Shown: one piece after another, positions 54,698 to 64,000 of the stretch | How positions within the stretch are numbered: the stretch's first letter is position 1 | Layout of the letters: each line of letters begins with the position of its first letter | Assembly: GCA_033220425.1 (NCBI GenBank) | Contig: CM065646.1 | Coordinates: 4,533,501 to 4,597,500, forward strand | DNA length: 64,000 nucleotides | Direction: 5' to 3' | Source: Lepraria neglecta | Taxonomy: Eukaryota; Ascomycota; Lecanoromycetes; Lecanorales; Stereocaulaceae | Translations under genes and position numbers: made by a program | Notes under the pieces: generated by a model | What the model was told of the DNA's origin: nothing | The model's input: only the letters and a program-made list of their open reading frames with translations | The model's database searches: none

Positions 54698-56957
54698 TCA
54701 AACCTTCTCCTTCTTCTGGCTCCTTCTCCATTCCTCCACCAAACCCCGGTAATCGGCCTGATCATAACTCCCTCCAAAGATCTCTCCCATCCACCCCCAC
54801 CCCTTCCGCCAGCTATTCAGCCCCAGATCCTGTAACAGCAGATCGAAGTAAGCAATACCCTCAAATACAACGTCCGGGTTCCTCGACCCAAATCCGTAAG
54901 GTGTTCGCCACTTTCCGAAGCGATTGAAAAGCGCAGTATCGTACATGATTCCATTAACCTCCTCTTTCTCTTTCTGCATAGCTTGAAGCTGTTCCTCCGC
55001 CGGAACTCTTTGATCAAGGTTGAGTGCCGCAGAAGGCTTGCTAACAGATGTGAATGGCCCCTTGAATTTGCCGTACAAGTACGCATAGGCCCAGATACTA
55101 CTAGTCTCCGAGCGGACCGCACCCTGGAATAGGAAAAACATGCCAAGGAAAACAATGTCTCTTGTCGGTAGTGAGGGTGGTGCTATACCCCTCCATAGCC
55201 TCCAGGGTGAGACCTCTTTCCGAAGTGCCGTCTTATCGGCAAGGGCTGAGTTCGGCAGATTTTGCTGCACCATGAGCGAGTCATGGTCGACCTTTGGTCC
55301 AGTTGCCAGCTTGGGGAATCTCTCGAAGATTTCCAGATCCGCACCTGTAGAGTTTGGAGTCAGCATTACTTTGGTCTTCGAAGGGATAGATGTAAGCCAA
55401 AAGAAGTCTCGGGAGCAGAAAATAGAGGGAGGGGGGAAGAGGCTACGCGAGAGCAGAGGTCGTGGCAAAACACCCGTCTCTTGAGCAGAAAGTAGGGTGA
55501 AATAGTTGCCTCGGAGCACAAGATTGTGGATAAAAGCCGGGCTGAGAGCAGAATTTGAGTTAAAAGACGGGGCTTCGGAGTATAAAACAGAGGTGTAAAC
55601 ACTCCCTGAGAGTGGCGATCCTGTCAAAACATGGGGTTCGGAAGCAGTGAACAGATAAACTGGGAGGTAAATAACCCAGAGAATTGCACTTACGGGCGTC
55701 AAGTCTGTCCCACAACTCCTTCTGCGCATGGGAAAAGTCCGCACTCGGAATACCAAGATCTGCATGTATCTCCTTCGGTCGAAAGTCAATGGTTGGTTCG
55801 AATTTCCAACCCATGCTGCAAACCAACGCATCGCTCTCCACTGAACTTCCATCTTCAAAGCGTATAGTCTTAAGACTTTCCAAACATTTCACATCCTTCC
55901 TTAGCACCTCAACCTGCCGGCCCCTCACGAATTCATAGATATCAGTCGGATAATTCAGAATCGCCAAGCTAACACCATACCAAAACGGAGGCTGATCAGG
56001 CATCAATTTTTTCGTCTCGGGATGCTTCGCGATGTGCGTTTGGTCGATCAGATCAGATCCGAGCTTCCACCAAAAGGTATCTACTATCCACCTGCCCCAT
56101 TTCGTGCCATGAAGTAGGTTCCGTACGTAGCCAAATCCATCTGCATCTCCCCAGATGCAGGGGGAGAAGAAGGTGAATATACGCGTTGTGGTGAGTTTCT
56201 CGAGCCAGCATCTGAATGGGCCGACGTAGATGTGCGCGGGTGCCATGTAGGTTGGCCCATGGCCTGAGGCACGGATGATCCAGGTTACTTGCTTTCCGTG
56301 GGCTGCCATGAGGTAGACGATGTCATAGGCTGCTTTGCCGCCTCCGATGACGGTGACATTTTTGATGGCTTCGTCCTCGTAAATCTTTTCGGCTTCGCGT
56401 GGATAGTCCCCAAAATTGACAATGGGCACTTGAAAGTTCTCGCTGCCTTTGATGTTTATAGGCTGTTGTACTGATGTGAGGCCCGTAGCAATGACGAGCT
56501 TCGCACAAGTAATGGTCCGCTGTGCTGGGAGTGGTAAAATCTCTTTCCCATCTTCGGTCGTATGGCCGTTCCCTACTACACTCTCGAGCTCTAATTTCCA
56601 TCCTTCCTGCAGCTTCTCCGCCACCGTAACCTTCGTGCTGAATTGAATCCGCCTGGTCAGAATATGCTTCTCTGCATACCGACAGAAGTATTCGTAGATG
56701 GACTCTCCAGGGAGATGTTCCGATTCCTTCACACCAAAGCTGTCATCCATGGGAAAGTCTGTGTATTCAAAGGTTCCGCGCAGATTGTTAGTTGCTAGCC
56801 CAGGGTAGAGCTTTTCCTTAGCCCAGACACCTCCAATGGTTTCATTCGAGTCGAGAATGACGACGTTGAGATCTGGCTCCATTTGCAGGAAAATCCTCGC
56901 TGTAGCTAGACCTTGCAGGCCTGCACCTACGATGACAACGTCGTAATGGGAGTCCAT
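54698..56957 (-). CDS. FAD/NAD(P)-dependent monooxygenase-like flavoprotein
   Basis: Two exons, 55694-56957 and 54698-55344, are joined across a 349-nt intron to give 636 residues. The start MDSHYDVVIVGAGLQGLATA was chosen because it is the first ATG and opens directly with the FAD-binding GxGxxG. GGVWAKEKLYPGLATNNLRG is the segment after the Rossmann fold seen in flavin-containing and Baeyer-Villiger-type monooxygenases. The second dinucleotide fold is VTVIGGGKAAYDIVYLMAAH. DALVCSMGWKFEP is the ATG/GD-like motif near the end of the FAD domain. After the junction (LDA|RADLEIFERFP) the C-terminal part contains WRLWRGIAPPSL and the hydrophobic DIVFLGMFFLFQ, perhaps a membrane-associated stretch. 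Substrate is unknown; such enzymes are common in fungal secondary metabolism, but no cluster partners are nearby. Confidence 0.8.
55400..55650. repeat. Degenerate tandem repeat, about 32-bp period, inside an intron
   Basis: On the plus strand, anchors of the type GAGCAGA occur near 55413, 55451, 55483, 55514, 55546, 55578, 55608 and 55641, spaced 38, 32, 31, 32, 32, 30 and 33 bp. Each is followed by an A-rich part and GGGCTT- or GTCTCT-like bases (for example GAGCAGAATTTGAGTTAAAA then GACGGGGCTTC). The array fills most of the 349-nt intron of the flavoprotein gene. The unit resembles half of the 64-bp unit at 42.3 kb. Confidence 0.65.
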
Positions 56958-57249
56958 CTCTTTCGTGAAATTCAGGAAACAACACAATGACTCGATGCAA
57001 TAGGACTTGTGAACAAATGCTTGAGATGCAGCGTGTTTCACAATGGTCTAGGAAAGCGCAATAGTCTATCAACGTACCACCCTGTCTGCAACGGCTGCTT
57101 CTATTGCGGTGTCTTACACTCCTGATGCAAATGCAGCGGAAGTATAATTGAAAAGAGAAACATCGACAATGGAAGAGGATTAGACAGTCACGCACGACGT
57201 GAGGCCTTTAGTTTAGCCCAAGTGGGTCGCCTGAGTAATTGATAGGATA

Positions 57250-59059
57250 ACGTAATCTACCCCCTAGTTGGCCAGTGCTCTACCCTGAAATGCAACTAAC
57301 GTATGAAATATCAACAAATTTCCATAGAATTAAGCTATTTACAACTAGAAATCAAGCTATACGTGTCGGACATACCCTGGCATTATGCTCCAGCGAGCTA
57401 CACATACTATATCTTGGTGGCGTGCGGCCAGAAGCAACTCCGCTCAAAACAGCTTTATCAGCTACTTGAGCTCTTTTAACTCGATCTTGTCCTTCCTCCG
57501 CAGTTAGAACCCCCCTACTAGCTATATATAAGCGAGGGGTTTCTCGCTTGCGCTTTTGACGCGTGCTTATAGCCCGCAGATCCTTGATTTCGCTGGCTAA
57601 AAGTGCAGCGTTATATATAGCCATTTAATACCCTTTGACTACCCGCTTCAGCGCCTGTTCCGTCAGACTTGGGGGGCTTTTCGAACGCCGTTTTAGTAAT
57701 CCCTTGATTATAGTATATTCCTAAGCCAATTGAGCCATGATATAGGATGTTTTGGAAGTTTGGCGAGCTGCTATAGCCGTCTCCGATGTAGGAGGGGTGG
57801 GCGTCCGTAGCTTGAGCGAAAGGACTCGCTCAGGATTAAAAGGCACCAATCCAGCTGCAGCAAATCCGCTGTAGATATTTGATAAGTTCAGGGCTGCTGC
57901 GCGGGCAGGTTTAAAAGCCTCCAAGAAGTCGAGCTTGTCGATATGGTTGCGTCCAAGCTGCATACAGATTTCTACCTGATATCTATACGCGCGTTTCAGC
58001 GGCGAAAAGTAGCCGACGTCTAATGGCTGCAGCAGATGCGACGAATACGGTGGCATACATAAAGTTAGAATCGCGTTGTCCAGGCAGAATCGATCGAACT
58101 CGGGGGTCGCGTGGCTTCCATGGCCGTCCAAGATCAGCAGTCGATACCGCCCAACCGCACGGGCCTTTGTGTATTCATTGAATACGGTCTGGAGCCAAAT
58201 CAGGCCAATCTTGTCAGTGGTCCATCGATTTTTACTAACAGTAATCGTCTACTGCGGTGGCAGGGCCTCATACCACGCAGCCTGATATATCTTGCCTGCG
58301 AAGATGATCATAGGAGGTAAGGCCCAGCTACTGGCGTTGATAGCTTCTACGGCTGTCACCCATTCTCGATTCCCTGGCTGTGTAACTGATACTTTCCCGG
58401 CTCTTTATGACCCTGTTACCACTTTGGCAGTGCCTATAACCCCTATTTGGAACCCCGTTTCGTCAAAATTGTAGACGTCTTCGTCCGGGATACCATATTT
58501 CGCCCGCGTATTCTTTATAAGTCGAAACCAGTTACTTATAGCCTTAAGGTCCTTATATAAGGCCCGTTGGTAGTTATACTTCCGTATATATTTCGATTGA
58601 AGCTGCTTATGACGATTAATAAATTTGCGGACCCAATTTTCGCCTATAGTAGATGATGTATCGATAGGGGATACAGCGCGCGCTGAAAGAAGAATATCAG
58701 CCATTTTGCGTACAGCAGAGATCCTAGGTAGAAACCCCCGTTCGCCTATAGATAGAACCTATTGAAGAAGGGCTTCTTCTTCCGTAGGGAGGAGTTTTCG
58801 ATTTACTATTTGGGATTGTTGACGCGTTGGCTGTCCACGGAGACGATTGGTTAAAGTTAAGCGAGGGACGTCGTAGGCGAGGGCTGCGGCGCGTATACTT
58901 GGAGATGTATTACTATGAATAGCTTCAATGGCTTGAAGAATTCTAGCTTCCTGATCGCTTTTGTGGTTGGGTGGCATTTTGGTGTTTTGTTGAAAGTCGC
59001 GTTTTCGTGGGAGGCACTGGCCAACTAGGGGGTGTGGCCAACTAGGGGGTAGATTACGT
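57250..59059 (-). mobile_element. Fot1/pogo-type (Tc1-mariner superfamily) DNA transposon, inactive
   Basis: The 1,810-bp element is bounded by inverted repeats: the left end ACGTAATCTACCCCCTAGTT and further to GGCCA match the right end exactly over 25 bp. TA is present on both sides (57248-57249, 59060-59061), the target duplication of this superfamily. At the right end the inner part of the repeat, GGCCAACTAGGGGGTG, is present twice in tandem, so the right terminal repeat is about 17 bp longer than the left. The transposase reads on the minus strand. Size and layout fit Fot1-like elements of ascomycetes. It lies in the gap between the flavoprotein gene and SGD1 and breaks neither. Confidence 0.9.
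57352..58977 (-). pseudogene. Fot1/pogo-like transposase with in-frame stops
   Basis: One reading frame of 541 codons runs the whole length without a frameshift but has five internal stops. The CENP-B-type helix-turn-helix (ILQAIEAIHSNTSPSIRAAA, RLTLTNRLRGQPTRQQ) is followed by the Tc5-like HTH (WVRKFINRHKQLQSKYIRKY). The first catalytic Asp is in VYNFDETGFQIGV and the second in LLILDGHGSHAT. SHLLQPLDVGYFSPLKRAYR is a family hallmark. The C-terminus ends in a zinc-knuckle-like CSSLEHNARVC. Stops lie at codons ending near 58759, 58405, 58249, 57721 and 57625. Each can come from CAA, CAG or TGG by a CpA to TpA change on one strand, the preferred target of repeat-induced point mutation. Confidence 0.88.
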
Positions 59060-59186
59060 TAGTGCTTGCGAAGCTAACTAGATAGCGCATATGCCTAGTG
59101 TTGGGAGCGATCGCGCATGTCGGCACGGAAAAAGTTTAGCTCTCACGAGAATAGTTTTCTAGATGGTAAAATGCCATCTGATATCC

Positions 59187-61765
59187 TTATTCTTCGGCTA
59201 CTGCTTGGGTAGCCATAATTGTCAGAACATCGCCAGCGACCTTACATCCCCATCTGACGGTTTCCTTCTCTGACTTCCTACCGGCGACGTCAGTCTTGCT
59301 AACCACCTTCCTTAAGAAGTATCGCAGGCCTCCAGCCATCTCCGGTATCTCTTTTGGTTTCAGGAAAATGTCCAGCAAGGTCTTCTCATTTCTTTTCCCC
59401 TCCTCTCCCTGCTGGGAATGGAGAATAGCGGTGATGAGCAGCAGCTCAACGAATGTTCGAGTCTTGGGCTGCAGATAGGCAAGGTTTAGATTCTAATATG
59501 GTTAGTTGGAAAATGACATTGCAAATTGTAAGCTAGCAAACATACCTTCAAAACCCCAACGCTTAGTCCACCCTCTGCAATCAAGACTCCGAACATTCTT
59601 GCGAGATTGACTATGCTCCTGAGCCCGAGCTTGCCCTCGCCTTCATCCTCTTGGTCTTCAGGCTCATCCTCTCCCTCGCCCATGTGCTTGAAAAGGTCCC
59701 ATAATGAGAATTGGAATGCCATCTTGAGCTTTTTATCCGAGCACACTCGTCTTGATAGAAAAGTATAGAATGGGTTGTACGCCTTCTCAGCACCAGCGCA
59801 ATGTATCAACACCTTTGGTATCTCTAATTCCTGGCTTTTCTTGAGACTTAATTTCATTAATCGAGCATAGGCGTCGTTGAAGTCTGTAGATGACATGATG
59901 GCTATAAAGATCGAGCGCCGAACGTCGGTATTCATACGCTGCTCTTTGGCAAGCTGTGCGAGATCGGCACCCACGTCATCTATAGCCAAGTCGTTATCAC
60001 GTTCGTGCCAGGTCGCAGATAGCTGCTCTTCGTGTTCCTCATGGCTTGCGGTGTCACCTTTATAGCTTGCTCCAACTAGCCACCACTTGCCTCTTTTATC
60101 GGTATCCTGGAGATCCCTCAATCCGATTCTGAGCGGTTCACTGGCTCTGATGTTGCGTTGATTTAAAGACCCCAATGTTTTCTTCATCCGAATAGTGTGC
60201 TCGGAAGTGATCGTGGAAGCAGTTATACCAGTTTTCATGCGGTTGTTTTTCAAATTATTCATTGTTTCAATCATGAATTTTGTTCTGACCGAGAGACTCT
60301 CCTCTCCCGCGTTCGCCACAGCCCTTTGAAGTTGGAGGACAATTTCTTTCAAAGATGATGGTTCGTCTTGCCGCAATTGTGGGCCGGCGTTGCGAATAAC
60401 CTTCAAAAGAAGTTCAGTATTGGTCTCTGACAGCTTGTCGAGAAAGAGGCGGACGAAGTCGTAGATCAGGTTGCTGCTAATGACTTGGAAATTGTATAAT
60501 TCGGCAATTAGGCTTATCAAATTAATTATTTTCTTGCCCGTGCTTTCTTGATTTGCATCAGAGTGATAGTTCTGTGTAAATTCTTCATGGATTCTCTCAA
60601 TCGCTTGGGCTCCAAAATCAGAGCCTGAAACTTTGTATACAGCTGCGATAAAGCCAGCGTGTAGGATTATGAACGTGTCCTGCAATGAGGTAGGATCGGA
60701 GAGTAGGCCCATGAGCAGATCGAGAAGGGTGGTAGACACATGCTGGCGCGGATGGTCCCGGTATAGCTTTTCTATGTCGTTGAGGATGGAGGTGAGCTTC
60801 GCTTCAGACAATCGATTTAAAAGGCCTTGTATTTGCCGTCGTAGTTGTGAAAGGTCCTGTGATTCTGCCAGATCCTTTTTGCGTAGCGACGGCGGTATGT
60901 ATTTTCCTTCGTTCGTGGTACTGGACCCGCCTATGGGCGCGACATATGGATTCTCACACTTCTTCGTTGGTGGTACTGTTTTTGAAGGATTATCATCTTC
61001 CTCTTCGAACGAAGCAAAGTCATCGTCTTCATCAATACCTGACTGCTCGTCCACCTCACAACTTTGCTCATCAAATCCGTCATATCCAATCTCCCTATCG
61101 GTGTCTTCACCGTCAGAGCTACCACTGCTGCCAGAGTCCTCGGCTGCCAATTTGCTTTCCTGCGCCTTCTGCCTCTTGTTCTTCAACCATTCCTCGCCTT
61201 CAGTTCTCTTTCTCTTGCCTGGCCGAAGACCTACGGCCTCATCTATGCCGTCAAGTAAATTATTCAGTCCATCGTCCTCGAATGACTTCGGAAGCTTCTT
61301 TCCCTTAACCCCAAGTGCTTTCTCTAAAGCTGCGATCTCGGCGTCGTCCTCAGCAAGCTTGTCCTTTACACCTCGAGATCTTTTGGCCGGTAGAGGTGGG
61401 GATGAGGAACGTTCATCTTTGTGTGCCTCTCTTGCTGATATGGTGGATTTTGGAGCTTTCAAGATCGATTTCAGGGCTTTGGGCTGGACAGAAGTCGCTT
61501 TGGTCTGTGACTGCGGAACAATGATTGGAGCTCTGGGACGCTCCTCTTCATAGCCAGATCTCTCTCGGTGATTTATCGTTCGTGCGGTATACGCTGCAGC
61601 ATGGCTTGATTTCTTCTGCACTCTCGCAGCTTTCCTTTGCTCTTTGCGATTGCTAGGGCCACCACGCCTTTTTCTAGAGCCATTATAGTCGCCCTCGGAG
61701 ACTCCCAGCTCGTCCCGAAGCTGCCGAGGGAGCCTCAGAGTATTAGGAGCTGGCTGCCGCATCAT
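59187..61765 (-). CDS. SGD1: Sgd1/NOM1, nucleolar MIF4G-MA3 protein of 40S biogenesis
   Basis: Sgd1 (human NOM1) is a nucleolar factor that works with the helicase Fal1 in 18S rRNA processing. Exon 1 is 59546-61765 and exon 2 is 59187-59492 (intron 53 nt), giving 841 residues. Two adjacent Met codons (MMRQPAPNTLRLPRQLRDEL) start the protein; codons before them lack ATG. The N-terminal 270 residues are basic and then acidic (SGSSDGEDTDREIGYDG, DEDDDFASFEEEDDN). The MIF4G domain starts near LRRQIQGLLNRLSEAKLTSI, with HAGFIAAVYKVSGSDFGAQA. The MA3 domain has RRSIFIAIMSSTDFNDAYAR and KVLIHCAGAEKAYNPFYTFL. The last exon ends with DIFLKPKEIPEMAGGLRYFL. It shares a 208-bp promoter with RPS20. Confidence 0.93.
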
Positions 61766-61973
61766 GAACAGGACTAGAAGTGGAAGCAGCAAGCCCAGAG
61801 AATAATATTTTAGGGCTGCTTATCGATAAGGATCCTTAGCGAGTCTTGGCACCCACCAGATTCATTCTGACAACATCAGCCTTTCATCACCTTACCGAAC
61901 CCAGCTGTTCAGGTCGTGATTGGCAATAGCAAGTTTCTCCGAAAACCACCAACTACCCCTACCACAGCCCAAG
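61766..61973. promoter_or_regulatory. Short divergent promoter, SGD1 / RPS20
   Basis: 208 bp separate the start codons of two ribosome-related genes, which suggests shared control. Near the RPS20 start the leader is rich in C and A (AACTACCCCTACCACAGCCC). The centre has CTTATCGATAAGG, a short palindrome. Confidence 0.5.
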
Positions 61974-62552
61974 ATGTCTTACCAGAAGCCCGAGAAAGAT
62001 TATGGTGACGGACCAGTATGTTTCCCGCTTAGAGAGCTTGGAGGGCCTGGAAGACTATGCTAATCTCCAATCTACAGAAAATCCACAAGATCCGAAGTAC
62101 GCCTAAGAAGCATTTAAAATCGCAGGAATGCCAGCTGACCCCAACCAGTCACCCTCACCTCCCGAAAAGTGCAGTCCCTCGAGAAAGTCTGCCAAGAGCT
62201 CATCGAGCGCGCGAAATCCAAGGACTTGCGTGTCAAGGGACCCGTGCGCCTGCCTACGAAGAGTCTGAAGGTCACTACGAGGAAGACGCCTTGCGGAGAA
62301 GGAAGTAAGACTTGGGATACCTTTGAGATGCGCATCCACAAGCGATTGATTGAGTGAGTCTTGCCTACGTCTACGGCTTCAACGGGGGTGTGAGGAGCGT
62401 GCGCGATATCAGCGTTGGAAGATTTGGTTGGATAGGAGAATGTACTAATATGTGGTGTCTGATTCAGTCTCAACGCACCTACGGAAGTCGTCAAGCAGAT
62501 CATCATCAACATCGAGGCTGGTGTTGAGGTGGAGGTTACAATCGCTGCTTAA
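61974..62552 (+). CDS. RPS20: 40S ribosomal protein S20 (uS10)
   Basis: uS10 sits in the head of the small ribosomal subunit. Four exons (61974-62015, 62078-62096, 62149-62353, 62468-62552) join in phase to 116 residues, the normal size. Exon 1 reads [14 protein letters not shown]; the 19-nt exon 2 reads KIHKIR and completes the Ile of the conserved KIHKIRITLTSR in exon 3. Further blocks are [48 protein letters not shown] and [18 protein letters not shown]. Introns dense near the 5' end are usual for fungal ribosomal protein genes. Confidence 0.97.
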
Positions 62553-62799
62553 GCATATGGAAACATTCCGGGGACAGTGGATATTTTTCCAAGGGGCTAC
62601 GATGTGCGGACGTAGCCTTGAGCCTTGACTGTGAAAGAAGCCCAAGTCGGGACCCATTTGCATTTACCACGCAAGTCTATGTAGCGACAGACTAGGCACA
62701 AGATCCATTACATGCAATCCTCCTAAATCCAGCCAAAGCAGAATGATAATTTCTTTCCCCTCTCCTGTTCGCCATACTCAATAACAGGCGCTATTTCCC

Positions 62800-63233
62800 C
62801 TAATCGCTGTAGTCGTCATCGAAGTCATAGGCGTGGCGACATCTGCTGCTGCGAGGAGGGTCTCGGCATGATCGCTCAAACATTGGCTCGTAGTCGTAGT
62901 CCCGAGCGTAGTCCATGTCATGGACACCGCGGCTGCCATGGCTTCTAGAATGATTTCGAGTGGAAAAAGGGCGACTGGGGTGCCTGCTACTACTAGATTT
63001 TGTTAGCGACATAGTTTGCTAAGTCATAGCTGGTGGGTAGAGACGCACAAGCTGTCCAAAGCAAGGCTTCTTCGAAGCGTTAATGGCACCATGGCGGAAC
63101 TATTTGAACGCTGCGGTCGGTGGGATCGGTGTAGACCGTGATCGTGATAATTGGGGTAGAGGGATTGGTCGTAAATGTTTGGGTAGTCAGCGCTGCGGTG
63201 GGGGAGACAATTGTATCTGGATCGTCGGGACAT
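62800..63233 (-). CDS. Hypothetical small Arg/Ser/Tyr/Asp-rich protein
   Basis: Two exons (63049-63233, 62992 down to 62800; intron 56 nt, donor GTGCGT) join in phase to 125 residues. The protein has low-complexity composition: SRRSRYNCLPHRSADYPNIY near the start, SSRHPSRPFSTRNHSRSHGS in the middle, and an acidic-aromatic tail (DYARDYDYEPMF, HAYDFDDDYSD). No domain is recognised and it is probably disordered. The frame 5' of 63233 is not open for long. The in-phase splice and consistent composition are the only support. Confidence 0.4.
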
Positions 63234-64000
63234 GCTTGTTGAGACGTCAAGTTCTTGCGATCAAGTATCTGGGCAGTGAAAATATCGAATTGTAGAAACT
63301 AGGAAGAGGGCTTCTGAAGAGAATGTCTGGAGCTGAAAGTGGCAGATGCTTGGGCTTTATACCTGGAATCAGCTAAGGAATATTGGCTCGTACCCTCATC
63401 AGGCGCGCATTCAAAGTTTGCTCAAGTCAGAAGCGATGGAGCACCAGGGCATGGCTTCACGCAATCGCGCAAAAGGGTGGAACTGAGGAGCTCAGATTGC
63501 CCATCAGTCATTCGGTGTTTGTTTGAGCAAGAAAATTTCCCATGACATGGACATGCCCTTAGACAATCAGTCAAAAGTGCAACACAGGAAGCCCGAAAAT
63601 GCTGTTGTATCTGGACTTGTCCCAATATCATGTGCTGAAAGCAATGTTGGTTTGAGCTGGAAAGCTGCCAATGACATGAACACAATCCCAAACAATCAGT
63701 CAGAATTGTGACATACGGCTCTTGGAAAGGTAAGTCACTTTGGCTCGTGCCGATGTTGAATGCTCAATTTCATGTTGGTTGGAGCAAAGCTAAAGGCTAC
63801 ACATGGGTAGTACACCAAACCATTGATGACTGGTCAAAGGTTAACCCCTATGGAAATGTCATGCAGGTATGGCAAGATGCTCATACTTCTGCTCAATGGC
63901 AAGGCCAGGAAATCCGAACCATTCTCGGCTGATACGGCTCAGAGCTTCAGCAGCGCCGTTTGTGGCAGCTTCTTCAGACCGGCTTTGGCATTCCAGATAG
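63234..64000. other. Right-edge intergenic DNA dominated by a degenerate repeat
   Basis: About 770 bp to the window end. Short frames (for example 63708-63932) cross the repeat and show no domain. The bases from 63932 on (CAGCAGCGCC and so on) could be the edge of another gene outside the window. Confidence 0.3.
63410..63900. repeat. Degenerate tandem repeat, about 126-bp period, four partial units
   Basis: Related anchors GTTTGCTCAAG (63416), GTTTGAGCAAG (63521), GTTTGAGCTGG (63650) and GGTTGGAGCAAAG (63775) are 105, 129 and 125 bp apart. The two best units share CCCATGACATGGACATGCCC against GCCAATGACATGAACACAAT, followed by ACAATCAGTCA. ATTGGCTCGTACC near 63382 pairs with TTTGGCTCGTGCC near 63739. 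Confidence 0.6.

Noticed and set aside
54698-55858. A single 386-codon frame crossing the end of the flavoprotein gene
   Set aside because: It reads through the repeat-filled intron; the protein family joins across GTAAGT at 55693 and CTACAG at 55345 instead.
57352-57624. Zinc-knuckle frame as evidence for a Gag protein
   Set aside because: It is in the same frame as the Fot1 transposase and forms its usual C-terminal tail; no retroelement features are present.
1-64000. tRNA, rRNA, CRISPR, riboswitch and bacterial operon signals
   Set aside because: I scanned for T-loop-like GTTCGAATC/GTTCGATTC patterns with matching arms and for regular direct repeats with unique spacers; none held up.

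Overview
The window reads as nuclear DNA of a filamentous ascomycete (Pezizomycotina, possibly Leotiomycetes-like). The evidence is compact genes on both strands, mostly 45-60 nt GT-AG introns, and families typical of these fungi: a DIM-2-type DNA methyltransferase, a PTH11/rhodopsin-type membrane protein, fungal CorA-like and F-box genes, an Mtf2-like mitochondrial protein and a Fot1/pogo transposon. I found no tRNA, rRNA, CRISPR array or bacterial operon. I worked out splice junctions by hand from reading frame, splice consensus and protein continuity, so they are good models but unconfirmed.

Layout. 0-5 kb: the 5' part of a Med15-like gene leaving the window, a CorA-like transporter gene with a damaged 5' third, and a Ser/His-rich membrane protein. 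6-14 kb: EMG1 (rRNA methyltransferase) divergent from VAC14 (PI(3,5)P2 regulator), then an F-box gene. 14-20 kb: two more F-box genes, both with a frame break, around a NYN-domain RNase-like gene. 20-26 kb: gene-poor DNA with a 298-bp MITE, a GPI-type serine/threonine-rich protein and a rhodopsin-like protein. 26-40 kb: RAD54, a cysteine-rich protein, a GBP2/HRB1-like mRNA-binding protein with an 8-nt microexon, COQ9, an Mtf2-like gene divergent from CMR1. 39.5-45.6 kb: a gene-poor block with a tandem repeat and one coiled-coil gene. 45.6-57 kb: DIM-2 divergent from NUP42, LPD1 and a flavoprotein monooxygenase. 57-59 kb: a Fot1-like transposon. 59-64 kb: SGD1/NOM1 divergent from RPS20, a small hypothetical gene and another degenerate repeat.

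How the parts connect. Several genes serve ribosome production (EMG1, SGD1, RPS20), with SGD1 and RPS20 sharing a 208-bp divergent promoter. Others serve genome maintenance (RAD54, CMR1, DIM-2), mRNA export (GBP2-like, NUP42) and mitochondria (COQ9, Mtf2-like, LPD1). The Fot1 copy is dead in the way expected from repeat-induced point mutation: one frame, five internal stops, all explicable as CpA to TpA changes, no frameshift. DIM-2, the methyltransferase that acts on such DNA in Neurospora, lies 8 kb away, but its frame is broken by one base here.

Most interesting points: (1) a degenerate repeat family with a basic period near 32 bp, seen as 32-mers in an intron, as 64-bp higher-order units at 42.3 kb and inverted at 54.4 kb, and as a faint copy near 19.7 kb; (2) one-base frame breaks in four host genes, which mean either assembly indels or real gene decay; (3) the RIP-like Fot1 copy with a lopsided terminal repeat; (4) the MITE with perfect 16-bp ends; (5) the 8-nt microexon. 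I did not find a clear new multi-gene system.
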